Positions 34,983 to 47,826 of a DNA stretch of 62,000 nucleotides are shown in pieces. This DNA comes from Gnetum montanum (taxonomy: Eukaryota > Streptophyta > Gnetopsida > Gnetales > Gnetaceae): contig MNCI01011084.1 of NCBI GenBank assembly GCA_015680685.1, positions 142,585-204,584 on the forward strand. The letters are read 5' to 3'. The position numbers and the translations under genes are program-made. Every line of letters starts with the position of its first letter. Within the stretch, counting starts at the first letter, position 1. The notes below the pieces were generated by a model that ran no database searches, had not been told where the DNA came from, and worked only from the letters and a program-made list of their open reading frames with translations.

Positions 34983-35391
34983 TTCACTCTGCCATCAGGT
35001 GCTGTCCCAAGTAAAACAAACTGACCACCCAGCTCTGCAACACGTGCCCGTCCACAAGACCGTAACTTTCCTCACCGTGGAAATGCCATGAATCCTATCC
35101 TAGAACGTAACTCAGGATCTCTGTTTTTTCCGTGCTCGGATTGCAGATGTACAGCAGGTGACTTCGTTGTAATGGATTGAAACTCCGAAGATTGAGTCTT
35201 GAAATAGCTGTAGCCGTCTGCGCTTGTAGAATAGTTTTTGATGTGTGATTTTTTAGCAAATCCCTCCAAGCTCTGCATACCTACGTCATGTTAGGGTGAC
35301 TGTTTCGCGGAACTCTGGCTAAACACAGGAGGCCCACATCGTTGTTAAGCCTTGGTATAAGGGCAACATCATCTTCCTCCAGCTGCTTCAT
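34983..35391 (-). pseudogene. F-box (kelch-type) protein pseudogene, 5' part
   Basis: ATG at 35391-35389, then an F-box-like sequence: ALIPRLNNDVGLLCLARVPR, HPNM, an in-frame TAG, VCRAWRDLLKN. The pattern IPxLxxDVxLxCLARVPR...VCRAWRDLL is typical of plant F-box/kelch proteins, substrate adaptors of SCF ubiquitin ligases. About 60 further codons (LLYICNPSTEKTE) end at a TAG. Beyond that a coding-looking stretch in another frame (ELGGQFVLLGTAPDGRVKWE, about 35060-34950) could be the start of the kelch part. No complete kelch repeat. It lies directly upstream of the SURF1-like pseudogene on the same strand. Confidence 0.65.
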
Positions 35392-35930
35392 TGCTGTAAT
35401 AATTAGAAGCAATGCTACCAGTGTTTCCCCTGGGAGGCAGGTGAATCCGCATGCTTTATAATAGTATCCTGCTCTTGGAAGAACTCAAACGTAACCCATA
35501 TGTTGAAGCATACTTGTGATGCTTCAAGTTGGCTGTTGTACAGTCTTATCAGAATACGCTTTATATCCTCAACAGGGAAATTTACCTCAGGACACATTAA
35601 TCTTGTTCCATTGCACCTCCCACAACAAAAACTCCTCCTTGAATCTAGATTCCTTCAACAAGAAAGTAGACTCTTTCTTCTTCCTTTTAAGAATCAACCT
35701 TTCATCTTCAAGTCACTGCTTAATCTTGCTCACCCAAACGTGCATGCTCATAATCACCAACAACATCAATCTTAATTTTTTTAATTCAAAACTTTTCCAC
35801 TAATTTTCCTTTAACATCATTTGTATTTTATCATGTTCTCTACCATTGCCTTTTGAGGTAAATAATCTAATTCTTTGTTTGTACTATCTTCCAATCTCAA
35901 ATAAAGAAATAATTTGACAATTTAATTTGA
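35392..35930. other. Upstream flank of the F-box pseudogene
   Basis: A 60-codon open stretch on the minus strand (35597-35415) has no recognisable domain and could be 5' sequence of the host gene. From about 35760 the DNA is AT-rich. Nothing else seen. Confidence 0.4.
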
Positions 35931-35989
35931 TATCCTAACAAGGTCTTGGCATCATTTCATAAAGCTTGCTCCATTAAATGGCCTAAATG

Positions 35990-37185
35990 TGCCAACACAT
36001 AGGTTGAATGCAATTGAGCATTAACCTCATGCTCCATTTATGATTTCTAATAAGGATTACCAAGAGAAAGAGCTAAGGCTTTTGGATTTCATATAGTAGG
36101 TACATGAAGACCTGAGCACCTTAGCACAAGGCAGAGAATATGATGCTCAAGTAGGGTAGCAGGTGCAAAGAGGATTAGAATGTGTTTAGCCTAGTGTGAC
36201 CACTTCATAAATTAATTTCTATTAGAGACAGAGAAAAAAAGACAGCATGCACCTAAGTAGGTGCAGGAAGAGAGAGAATATGATGGAATAACTCTAAGCA
36301 TAGAGTACATGTTCTTGATGATAGCTCTAGGCAGGTAGTATGTGTTCTTAACTATGTAACTATGACTGAAAGTAGGAAGCATAGGATTGTGATTTCGAGC
36401 AGGCAGCACAAGTTTGAGATGGAAAAATGAGTGCCTTGGGAAGACTACACTTTTGTATCATTGTAAGTGGAAGAAAATGATTTGCATTTTAAGTGAGTCT
36501 CACTTCAAGTAGAAAGGTTGGTATCATTTGCATGAATAAGGACAAGCCTGTTTTCCTTAATCTAGGTTGTGTGAGCATTTCTAAGCCTCATTTGGATGTC
36601 AAGTTGAGTTCAACATTTGTGCGTTGCAATGGGTTATCCTAGCCATTGAGCCTTTTCATCTACAATTATCAAATGGGTTTTGAGTTGTTCAATATCCTCG
36701 ATATCTAATGTGCTCTCCACATTTGAAGGTGCATATGAACATAGACTTAAGCTTCGAGAATGTCATTTCTTTCAAGAAAGGGAGAGTGTGGTAAAGCATA
36801 CTTGGTTAGTGGATCAAAGGTTGTTTTCCTTTTAAATAGGGCTTGGAGAAGTGTGGAGATCCTCGAGTTCTATGCTATCATGTCCCTAATTCCTTCTATA
36901 CTACATCATAAGGATATGTAGGCTTTGTAGAGGATCTTGGACTTCAATACTCAAGCCATTGCCCTTCTCTTCAAAGTAGGGCTTAGTGATAAATGCATTA
37001 GAGTTAGAACACACCTTAGCTCTCCTAGGGAAACAATGTCATTTTTTTAATTGCATGTGCTTGTTGTAGTCATGTGTATGTGTGTTTGTGTGTACGTGCG
37101 TTCATGCATTTGTCATGTTGGTTATGTTATATGATTTCAAGATGTGTACTCATTATGCTGCTAACCTATGGGCTAATGTTTATGT
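35990..37185 (+). mobile_element. B4: 3' part of a B-family element with 3' LTR start
   Basis: Matches the B2 3' region, then the B3 internal 3' region in opposite orientation. A polypurine-like aagaaagggagag is followed by an LTR start (tggtaaagc..., about 36787-36789) that aligns with the B3 LTR and is cut at about 37185. A short version of the 33-bp repeat is near 36350-36420. Confidence 0.65.
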
Positions 37186-37189
37186 CCTT

Positions 37190-37434
37190 GCTTGTATGCT
37201 TTACCAAGTGTGTAGAGCCATATTAATATTGAGGGTATTAAGCAACTCAAAGTCCATTTAATAATTGTAGACAAGAAGGTTCAATTGCTAGGGTCCTTGA
37301 TTGTAAAGCACAAATGTTGAACTGAAGCTAACATCCAACTGAGGCATAAGAATGCTACTGCAACTAAGTTTAAGGAAGAGAAGGTTTGTCCTTTATCATG
37401 CAAATGGTATGAACCTTTTGTTAGTGATCATTTG
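37190..37434 (-). mobile_element. B6: inverted B-family 3' fragment
   Basis: Reverse complement of about 36530-36800, so with B4 it forms an inverted repeat with a ~400-bp loop. Ends where C2 begins. Confidence 0.65.
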
Positions 37435-38760
37435 GGGCTGGACCGCCAACGTTGTGCCTTTGGTCTCATGACTAGGGTCACGGGAAACAAAGGTGTTCCT
37501 TCAAACAGGGTTTAGGTGCTTGTTGGTCTTTGGCAACACCAAGGCCTAGATACCTCCAAATAGACTCAATGGTTATGAAATGAACTAAACATGAGTATGT
37601 GTTTGTTGTTGTGAATGTTGAAATGGTTGGGTTGTGTATGAAACTGTAATGGGCTATTATAATAGAAATTTAGCTAACTTTGTCAAACATTATGAGTCAT
37701 TAAAGATTCCTATTTTGTCAAGTCACTTATTCTGTATAGTCCCTATAGTACGTTGCTTGAAATAAATAAAATTTCACAAAAATGCTTAAGCACAATTCTG
37801 CTAAAATATACTCCTAATTTCTCCTTGAGAGAGAGTTCCACAAGAAAACTAGAAATAGAGTGAGATTCAATAAACTTAGAAAGAGAAAGGAAAGGAAAAG
37901 TAAATTTGTGTGAAATCTCAAATATTTAAGCAAGATAAATTGACATAAGGAAACACTTCGCAATAAAGCTATCCCAATTCAATCTAATGCCATGAATTGG
38001 CCAAACCTTATGAGCTCAACAAGCAATTTCATAAAATAAAATCTTATTAAGTTACCAAAAATGCTTTGTAAATGACAAAGAACAAGCTTCTATTTTGGCT
38101 AGTTAATAATTGTCAAGAATTGCAAACAATAGAGCTTTCAAAAAAATTTGACAATTCCAAGATTGAAATACCAAGGTAATAAACTTTAAAACAAATGAAG
38201 CTATTTTAGTCATCTTAAAGTATCAAAGATTCTATAGATCCTCTAGACTCAAATAAGAAATTTCACAAAGATATTACTATTAAATTGCTCAAGATGCTTT
38301 TCAACAACATAAGCTCTTTTACGGTAACCCTAATAGAAGTCTTAATATTGCGCAATAACAAAGCTATAAGAGTGATAAAAAAATCCAAAAATTAAATGCC
38401 AAGCCCAATACTATCTTAACTATTAGCTAAGCAACTAAAATAAAATGGGAAAAAAAGAACTCACAAGATTAAAATAATGTAGCTGAATTGATGCCTTTAT
38501 AAAGCCATGCTTTAGAAGAAATCTCCAATAATTCTTCTCAAAAAATTCCCCTCATTTAAATTCCTCTCACCAACCCTATTTATAGTGGCTTTGGGGTAGT
38601 TACAACCATCATAAAAGGTCAAGGTAAGTTACAAATATCTTAGGGTACTAAATCCTAACCATCATGAGAAATTATAACTTTTGTAGGAAGTTATGAGAAA
38701 TTTGACCCAAAGTTGGCAAGTGTCCTTAATAATTTCCTGTCTTCCCTTTAAAGATAACCT
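37435..38760 (+). repeat. C2: second copy of the ~1.4-kb repeat
   Basis: Aligns with C1 from TGATCATTTGGG on, with many substitutions and small indels. TATA-like ctatttata near 38576. The end is uncertain. Confidence 0.6.
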
Positions 38761-39339
38761 TTCCTCTATTTTTAAATATATATAGAGAGATTATCTTTAA
38801 AGCTTATTTTGTAATCTCTTGTTGTAATAATAATAAGATGAATTTTTTCTTCCTTGTTCTCTCTTTTTTTATTACTATGCTCCATCCAAGAGCATCATAT
38901 AATAAAATTTAAATTTTAAGATGAAATGCGATTATGTCCAGTCCATTGTGAAAATGTAGGATGAAGGGTTTATTGTTTGTTGCATGATGTAGGGAGGAGA
39001 GTTCGTCATCCACCACATTTCGCCTCTCCATCGCCATGGGTGCTATTTTGGTTAAGGAAGAGTGATGATGATGATGTTGATGCAACAACAAAGGCTTAGG
39101 GGTTGGTCATTACCATGGTTAGTTGTGGACGAGGTGAGGTTGTAGGATTTCTCATTCCAATCTCATTGTAGCCTTTGTAAGGTCTTATTGGTAATCTATG
39201 TCAATGTTGCTTCTGTTGTATTAGGCACTGCGATCAAAGGGTAAAGCAACTTGTAGGAACAATTGGTGCCCTTCCTCCTAATGTTGATCACAACCTCTAT
39301 CGGTGCAAATGCCTTCATTGACAACTGTATCTTGGGCTA
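38761..39339. other. No gene seen
   Basis: AT-rich after C2, then a stretch with gatgatgatgatgttgatg. No recognisable element; it borders LTR D. Confidence 0.5.
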
Positions 39340-40377
39340 TGATGAGCAGCAAGTAGACCCTACACCTAGCTATACAAATCACTAAGCGTTCATGTGCGAT
39401 TTGGTTGAATTCTGTGGACTTATAGCCTTCTAAGTACATTGGTCTCTAGGAGGTGAAACTAACCATTGCAATAATTGTCTTCCCAATTACACTTAAGAAA
39501 TGCAAAGAGATGGTTAAGTTCAACTGAGGCATATGATTTTTATCATTTTTATATTTTATATAGAATTATATATTTAATTTCTAATTTATTCCAACCAACT
39601 AACATTTAACTAATCCTAACATAAGCATTTGTTCACTTGTCGTACACATCCTAAACATGTTTAATGTTACTGGGTTACCAAATGTTAAGCATTACTAGGA
39701 TTACCAAGCACCAAGCGTATGCTTGAAGTGGTCATACTTATGTGCTTAATTAATCACTATTTAATATGTCTTAATCTAGCTTAATTTAGTTTAAACTAGC
39801 TTAATTTAATTACTTTAATTACTTAAAGCATTAAAGGAAATTGTATAAAATATTAAATGCATAAAGAAAATAATTAATCTATTTCAAAGTGCTGTAAGGT
39901 TTATTAGAAAGCTCATTTTTATTTCCACACACATTACATCAGGTATAATAGTGCTCGAATAAATATCCGTACACTCTTTAACTCCTACTACGGGCACTTG
40001 GAAAATATTCTAACTTTCAAGTGGAAAAACTGCTAGAGATTCGCTACAACTATGAGACTTATGCCATAAATTTGGCTAGTGAGCATGTATTTATAGGTGA
40101 AACAAGGAGCCTCATTGATAGGTACATGTCAATGAGTCAAACCCTACATCGATAGCATCCCATCAACAGGGTCATGTTGACGACATCCTGTCGATGTGGC
40201 CAACCTTGAGACTTCATTAGGTTGCATCGTGAGAGATGAGGGTTTGTCATTTTTCATGTTGCATCCTTTAATGTTGCATCACTGTTTCCCCTTTTGTAGC
40301 TAGAATCTGCATGAATGTAGGCAAAAATGATGACTTGTCCTTGAAAACTCTAAATCCAGTGCTAACGGCACTCATCA
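39340..40377 (-). repeat. D: diverged solo-like LTR of the E superfamily
   Basis: TGATGAG...CTCATCA in element sense, 1038 bp. It shares the E-LTR order: an actgggttaccaa / gggattaccaagc sub-repeat (39668-39720), a ctactacgggcacttggaaaatattctaac-like block, and a TATAAATA box (minus, about 40090). Upstream of the TATA box the GATATC palindromes are replaced by other dyads (CTCATTGA...TCAATGAG around GGTACATG, about 40110-40135). No primer site, polypurine tract or target duplication is recognisable. Confidence 0.7.
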
Positions 40378-41069
40378 AGTATGTCGGTGGAGACACGAAC
40401 GAGTTGCTCAACCTCCCCACAGACTTGACATCGAGGTAAATTCAGTTGAAACTAAGGATTTCGCAAGTTGGTTAGAAATTGGGATCCCACTAGATGGGAA
40501 TAATTCGTTGCAAGATTTGAGGCCCTAGTCATAACTGCTTCTTGTTTGCATCTTGAAAACTTCATACAACTACCACAAAGTTCTAAGTTCAGTTGTGCCT
40601 GTGCTTCTCCTTCTTAGCTCCACCTGTGCAAATGCATCGATGATTTTCACCCAAAGCTAAATCTCTGCTTTGTTTTCATGTATTTGATTTTTCCTATTTT
40701 TAGCCCTCTATTTTTGTGATGAATTCCTTAGTTGTGATGGAAAATTCACAACTACTTTGTTTTTCTTATGCCATTGAACACAAGATCAGTAAATACAAGC
40801 ACTTCAAATTGCTGAATTGGCCTAGAATGTAGCCAATTTAATTGGTTATTATAGAAACACAATTTTTGCAACTGTGTTAGGCTAGAAATCTCCATGGAAA
40901 TGATGCCATTTAGATTATTATTCAATATTGTTTTATCATTCATTTTCCTTCAACAATTGTTGATATTCTAATCATACTTCCCACTATTAATAATAAAAAT
41001 TTAGATCAGGCAATTTGACTTTCACCTTAATAAGGTATTGACATTATTTTATAAAGGTTGCTTCATCAA
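40378..41069. other. No gene seen
   Basis: No recognisable coding or repeat signal, except that its last ~90 bases (ccttaataaggtattgacattattt...) resemble 35935-35990, which also adjoins a B fragment. Confidence 0.5.
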
Positions 41070-41335
41070 ATGATCCAATGTGACAACACCTTTCTACTTG
41101 GAGTGAGACTTGCTTAACATGTGAACCATTTTCCTACACTTGCAGTGATACAAATGTGTAGTCTTTTGGAGAGCCTCACTCCTCCATCTCAAAACTTGTG
41201 CTCCCTACTCAAAGTCACAATCATAATCATGTGCTTCCTACTTGAAGTCACAATCACAATCTTGTGCTCCTGCTTAAAGTCATAGTCATAATCCTATGCT
41301 TCGTACTCAAAGACATAGTCAAGAAGATGTACCCC
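41070..41335 (-). mobile_element. B7: fragment of the B-family 3' region with tandem repeats
   Basis: Same orientation and sequence type as 28930-29240 in B3, including four to five units of the 33-bp repeat. Confidence 0.65.
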
Positions 41336-41349
41336 ATGCTCTTAATTGT

Positions 41350-43987
41350 ATAAAAATAATGGTTTGTGGTTTGAGGCTAGTGGTGGTTCATAATCATGAT
41401 TTTTTGTTGATAAATCATTTGCTACTATAGCGCATAAAAAGAAAAGTCAATGGAGAAAAAATCTTGACAATACTCCTCCTAGTTCCAATCCACACAATGG
41501 ACTAGTTGAAGACGATAGTCAAGGTAGTCACGTACACAAGGAAATGCATGATGATGTAAATGTATACAAGGATGTGGAAATGACTCGTAAGAGAGATATT
41601 GATAAATCCCATGAAAAGATGCAAGAACAGTGAGACTAGTTGTTGCATGTAGACAACATCATCATGCATAGTCTACCCTTGGTAGAGAAATCTTGAAGTA
41701 TTCAAGAGTTGGTTGATCCAATGGAAGTTTCTTTCATTCCAAATTTGGGCTCTAGCACCAAATACAAACTTTCCCTAACTCAAAACTCTATGCTAGAAAA
41801 TGCAGTGAACCAACTTAAGCATGTTATTGATGATCTTTAGCTTGCCAACTAGGAGCTTCAAGATGAAAAAAAAAAGAGCTCCCATTGTTGTTAGAAATTC
41901 AACAAGCCTTGTTCAAGAGCCACCAAAATGAGATTAAGGCCATAAAGAGCAATTAGTAGATGAGATTGAGGTAATAAAAGATTAGCTGGCCATGTAAGCA
42001 AGGGCATTAGCATCATGATTGAGCAAATTACTTTCCATGTTTTGAGGAAAGAAACCAAAAATCTATGATGGTGATAGGAATGATGTTATGATTGATAGCT
42101 TTTTCTTTAAGACAAAAGGATTCCAAGAGATATATGAATGTGCCACATAAAATAAATCTTGCATTATGGCCAAATTCTTAGGTGAAATAGAAAAATATTG
42201 ATGGCTTGACATTCTTCAAGAAGAGAAAATGGGGATTTGTAGACCCATTAGGACTTGGGAATAATTTAAGAAGCTTTGATTTAGAACTTCCAATGACAAA
42301 GCCAAGGTGAAGCCAAACAAGGTTTAACACATGGGAGAAATGTTGGAGTATATTTGGGAATGTCAAAATATCACCATATAAATCCTAAATATGGATAAGG
42401 ATAGCAAATACAAACTATTTCTCAATGACCTAAAACCTTGGGTTCAGTGTAAACTTAAAACTCGTTGAATCATAGGATTCAAGGAGGTCATCTAGGTTGC
42501 TGGAAGTTTGACTAATTACAAGATAGGAAAGAAAGATGAGGATGTAATGGAACAATTGCTTAAGAGAAAGAGAGTAATAAGTCTTGGAGAGGAGATGGAC
42601 AAGCTCATTCTAGTGGTTTTAGAGACTCATATGTTGCCCTAGCTCTTGGTAAACAAACCTCTTCCCTAGGATATGAAAAAAATCAAGCTTCTCAGGAGTA
42701 GAATGAGTCATGAAATAAATGACCATATTTTAGAGGATTCTCGCGATATCCTCCAAGACGTCAAGGTTTAAAATGCTACATCTGTGATGAAGAGCATTAT
42801 GCTCGAGAATGTTCTTAGAATGTTTAACTCAGAAGTGGTAGTAATTGACCAAATGTGAATTGTAGGTTGAATGCAATTAAGCATCAATATCATGCTTCAT
42901 TGATGTTTTCCAATGAGGATGACCAAGAGTAAGAGACAAGACTTTTGGATTTCATGCAGTAGGTACATGAGGGCATGACCACCTTAGCACAAGGTGAAGA
43001 AAATGGTGTTCAAACAAGGTAGCGGGTGCCAAGAGGATCAAAATGTGGTTATTGTGGTACGATCATTTCCTTCATGAATTGATTCTTGCTAAAGAGAGAG
43101 GAAAAAAACATGTGCACATTAGTGGATGGAGAGAGAGTATGTTGGAGTGACTTTGAGTAGGGAGAACATTGCAACCTCACAACTAGCAAAAGTCCCTATG
43201 CAAAAAACTCTACTTTCAATATGACCACTTTGGATTAATTTGTTAGTGAAGCTGGTGTGGGGGTGTAGCCCTTGTTTAGTGGATTTTGTTGAAATTTCCT
43301 TTTTAATGTAACTATCATTTGAGTAACATCCCAAGTAACTATCATTATAGTAACATTGTTATTAGTGATTCCAACAAAGTTACTTAATAATTGAGTAATG
43401 ATTGAAGTTTCTCTTCATTTTCTCCCTCCTTGTTTGCTCTTCTACCTTTTCTTTGTAGTTGGTTTCATTATTTATTTATAGTACTTTGATTCATGCTATC
43501 TTAGTCTTTTGTCTGCAACATGGAAGATACATTCATCCATTGTTTTTTTAGTTGTCCCCTTGCTCATAGCTCTTGGACTTGGTATAGCACATCTTTACAT
43601 GGTTTTTAACTAAGATTAGATGAAGCTTTATTTGGTGACACTCCTCAACTTCAAGGATTTTTGTTTCATACTTGGTATTTCTTTCATCCTCTTATTCTTT
43701 ATGCCATCTAGAATTTTTAATGTAATGTGGTTTTTTATAAAGATTCTCTAGCTACTTTTCTTCCATTGTCAATTCAAGGTGACATCATTGAATAGCTAAT
43801 GCTTTAGGTAAATTCCTAATGTTTTTTTCTTTAGTTTTTCTTTTTTATTAACATGAAGCCTTTAATGGAAATTGAAAAGTGATTTGGACACTTTTGAATT
43901 AAAATTTAGTTTTATAATAAACTTTGTAATCAAATCATGTTCTAAACATCAAACACAACACAATACCAAGGGCTTATGGAGGGGTTG
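41350..43987 (+). mobile_element. B2: gag element copy, empty-site partner of B1
   Basis: Leader, gag pseudogene and 3' region. Its 43300-43987 part matches B1 on both sides of E4 and so preserves the E4 target site. No polymerase. Its right end is cut by LTR fragment E5. Confidence 0.8.
41427..42850 (+). pseudogene. gag of B2
   Basis: The aligned start codon is ATA here (ATG in B3). A coiled N-terminal half, a middle domain (ETYMNVPHKINLALWPNS-type stretch, broken), and the zinc knuckle CYICDEEHYAREC at 42774-42812 with all four ligands (CX2CX3HX4C). Many stops and frameshifts, for example tga at 41633. Nucleic-acid-binding structural protein by family. Confidence 0.7.
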
Positions 43988-44260
43988 TGATGAGTCACCA
44001 TTTAGTTAACCACGATATCGCAATCTGTCTCCTCATCTATAAATAAGAGGTAGATAGTTTCGATAGAGAGTCTTTTGTCAGTTCTTAGTTTAGAGTTAAG
44101 TTTTAGTTCTTGTTTTATTCCTCTCAACCCTTTTCCTCCCAGTGTATGCCCACAGTGTGGTGATTGTAATTGTACGACACCTTTATTCGAGTGTGGCGTA
44201 CTTGGACACACAGATTACCTGAAATAAAGATCGAGATTACTTCATCACTGCAGCATTCAC
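43988..44260 (+). repeat. E5: truncated E4-type LTR
   Basis: First ~273 bp of an E4-like LTR: TGATGAGTCACC, one GATATC half site (44015-44020) and TATAAATA (44038-44045). It breaks off at cagcattcac. The left flank is B2; the right flank is unrelated, so the 3' part was deleted. Confidence 0.85.
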
Positions 44261-46317
44261 ACCCACAATAATGAACAAGAATGGAATTGAGAAGATGAAA
44301 ATTGAATGATGGACAAAAGAGAGAAGGGAGGAGTCACCTAATTCCTAACCAACCATTCAATTAGCTCATGGGAGCATGTCAACATGTCCTACACCTTGTG
44401 AGAAACCACTGCTACATACCTTCACCATTACTCTTCCACAAAATAGGCATAGACCTCCAAGTATTCTTTTTGAGTACAAGGTCATACCTACCACTATGAG
44501 TGTCATATAACCTTAATTATTCTACAGTCTAACAATTGGTGAAACTAAAATAAGGCAACATATCATAGATCATCTAGAAGTCAAGATTCCATTTTGGTTT
44601 TCCTCCATCTATGCACATATTCACAATAGACGTCTCAAATTTGGCTTGACTAGAAAAATCTCATCAATCCCTCTTGCTACGCTAATCAGTCCCAATCCCA
44701 ATACCGATTACAATACCATGACCAAGTAATTAAATTATAATGGTGAATATGGTTATGATTTAGGTTAAGAGCTTTGTTCTTGATCCCAAAAAATAAATGG
44801 ATTTAGGAATTGGATGGAAGTAACATTCAACATTACAAAAATTCACTAAGAAAGAGACTTCTAGGCCTTCATGATCATGGGTAGGAATGAACAAGAGATT
44901 TTCTTGGACTATTAAATTTGAGAGTCAAATGATATAGGCAATAGGTTAAACATGAGAAATACTTATGTGGGTATTGGTTCAACCACTCATTTTGGTCTTA
45001 ATTTGGGCAATCATAAGATCAATCTAGGATGATAAACATACCAATTTATATGGATCAATAAACTTAGAGTCGCATTGCTCTTCCCATCACCTCTTCTTCT
45101 TTATTTCTTCTTCTTCTTTTTCTTTTAATATTTTTTTCCTTCATCTTTTTTCTTTCAAATTTTTTCATATTTTCTTTTTCTTTTCTTTTCATATTTCATT
45201 AATTTCTTCATATTTACTTTTATGAGAAGAGGATTTTTGAATAGTGTGTTGAAATCACGAAAATGATTGGAGTGCCAAATCACCACCCAAAGTCTTTGAT
45301 TTGCATAAACATGGGAATTCATCCCTCATTATATGATGCACATAAGTTTATGAGAATTACAAACCTCTTTTGACCAAGGTGGCTAGGCATGGTAGCACTT
45401 TTACCTTAATCCAATCACATTGATTAGATTCACTTAATGGTCACAAGAATCCTTGACGATAATTCTCACACCCCGAGGTATGGACCCATCACCTACCCAC
45501 ATTTCCAGTAGCAGTAGCTTTAACAACTTACAATGTGAGTCTTAGCTCCTTGCTAAATCTAAGCATGGTTCACCGATGATGGATAAAGGAAAACTGGTTA
45601 GATGAATTTTGTTGTGTAGGCATTCCATTGATTAAGACTCTACTTTGAATTCGTTTAGCACTCTTGCATCATCATCACATCTCTAACTCACCCATCCACC
45701 CTTGGCTTATCAAGGGAGCATTCATAACGCACTTTAATTTATTTTCTCTATACACACAAAACACACTCAAAAGAAATATCAAACCAAAAGAATAAAAAAA
45801 AGTAGAGAATGATATATCATTAATTTCAAAAATATACAAAAATATACATCAATTAAAAAACAAACAAAAATGCACACCCAACAAATAAACCATACTATAT
45901 TACTAAATCCATTATGTAGAGGATTCTTCCTCAACAACTAAGTTCAAGACTAGCACTTAATAAACTCTTTGCTAAAATTGTTGAACTTGATGGTGAAGGC
46001 AATGAGCATTAATATTTACAAACCTTTTTTTTCTTCTTTCTTTTACAAAAATGCTTTTGTTTGTGAGATGATGAATTTATTGCCATGGAAGGAATATGTT
46101 TATTATGATACCACCCAACACTATATGATGATGGAAAATAAGGATAGTACCTTGCATTAAGGAAATGAACATGTTCTCACCATGGCTAAACTAAAATTCC
46201 CTCCTATAATAATATAGGAGGTCATGGTAGATATTGCTAGACATATGACCACTAAGATGGCTGTGGTGGATATGGCCAATATTGGTAGGGTATCGCATGA
46301 GATATGTGATTCATGAC
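44261..46317. other. No gene seen; pyrimidine-rich tract
   Basis: AT-rich, with a C/T-dominated tract at about 45085-45230. A 63-codon open frame at 45969-46160 (+) has no recognisable feature and lies in the tail region of the gag relic on the other strand. Confidence 0.5.
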
Positions 46318-47826
46318 CTATTGCATTTCATGGTAGGAAGAAGGATGACATAAGGAAGATTGCTGTGATGTAGAGGGAGCACTCCAATGATTAAGCTCCA
46401 TCGCTTGTTGAAGTTGTGGCCAAAAAAATGGATCACAAGAATAAAAAATTTGGTTATGGTAAGGACTCTTACTCCTTATTTTAACTTTTCCAGCCACTTT
46501 AATTACTTTGTTTTCCAAATCCTTGAAACTTGATGTTATCTTTTGATTTAGCATATCCCACACCTTGTCAACAACATTAGCAAGATCTACCATAGTCTTT
46601 TTTATTCTCATGCTTTCCTGAACAAGAGCTTCAATAGCATTAGAAGATTTAATATCACATTCAACATTCTTTACATCCTTTTGACATTAGGGTTTTATTT
46701 CTCTACATTTGTATTCTTATGTCATTCACCTTTCAATTTAGCTACAACATCTAAAACAGCAACAATCTTAGTCATATATCTCCAATAGAGATCACCCATG
46801 ATGTACATATCCATCCTTTCATGAGTTTGTGGTCGTAGCTCTTCTACTAGGTGCATTAATTGGTCACATTTGTTGAACCCATGATTTGGACATTAATTGA
46901 GCATGTAATTGTATTATTCTATGGCCACATCCAATGATTCATTAGTATTCTACTTCCATCTTGCTATCTTCTTTCTAAGGGTTGCAACCTAGGCATAAGA
47001 CTAGAATCTAACATTGAAAGCTTTTAACATGTCTACTCAAGAAGAGATGCACTTGGGTGGAAGATATTGATACCATTTTTTAATACAATTAGTAAGTATG
47101 CAAGGAAAATATGGAGTTTTTGCCAATCACTGGTCAACCATTGCAACTCACAAGTGATGACAAATGTTTGAACATGGAGCTGGGGATCATCATATAACTT
47201 TTTACTACATGTGGGAATGTTAACCATATCAAACTTTTTTATTATACTTTCCTTAATTCTTTTAGGTGGGATGCAAACTGTTGATCCTAGTATGTCCATG
47301 AAAATAATGGCTCATCAAAGCCATCAATACTTCCATTCAAATGAAGATAAGACAAATGTGGAATGATGGATTACTTTGGATCATCATAGATATAGCTTAG
47401 GCCCCATGGACAAAGATGTATTGACCTCCTTCTCTGAGAATAATTCATGTTGTAGCTATGGATGTGTTTAGGACAAGATCCTACCTATTTCTTAACATGT
47501 ATGTGCTCATACTCTTTCTTCGTAATCATATCACAAAGATCTTTCTTTCTAGGAGTAGCATACTCTAAATGATGGGGTGACATGGGTTCATAATCTACCA
47601 AATTATCGATAAATTCTTGATTGGACAAAACTTCCTCAAAGGTGATAGGTGCAACTTCCCTATGTTCTTTGCAAAATTATCCATGTGCATCACACCATCA
47701 TCCTAGTTTTTCTTGATGAAATTTCATCATGATAGAAGGTGTTGCTTCATTCACTATATTTTTCAAAGTGATTTGGACCAATTGAGGCTTCTACTTCAAT
47801 TTATTTTCATTGTTTAATTTAGCCAT
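46318..47826 (-). pseudogene. Distant Athila/Tat-like gag relic (family F)
   Basis: Minus strand, possible ATG at 47826-47824. Conserved pieces in order: KFDMVNIPT, DDPQLHVQTF, WQKLHIF (47260-47090), LRKKIARWK, ESLDVAIE-YNYMLNQCPNHGF (about 46990-46880), a membrane-free tail, then KITSSFKDLENKV (about 46540). Many stops. No zinc knuckle, LTR or primer site found. The distance from E1-E6 gag suggests an older or separate family. Confidence 0.6.

Noticed and set aside
43300-43987. LTR of the B family
   Set aside because: I could not find matching second copies at the other end of B1 or B2 nor TG...CA ends, so it is kept as an unlabelled 3' region.
45085-45230. Pyrimidine tract as a polypyrimidine/splice signal
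   Set aside because: Too long and without neighbouring exon-like sequence; simple-sequence DNA.
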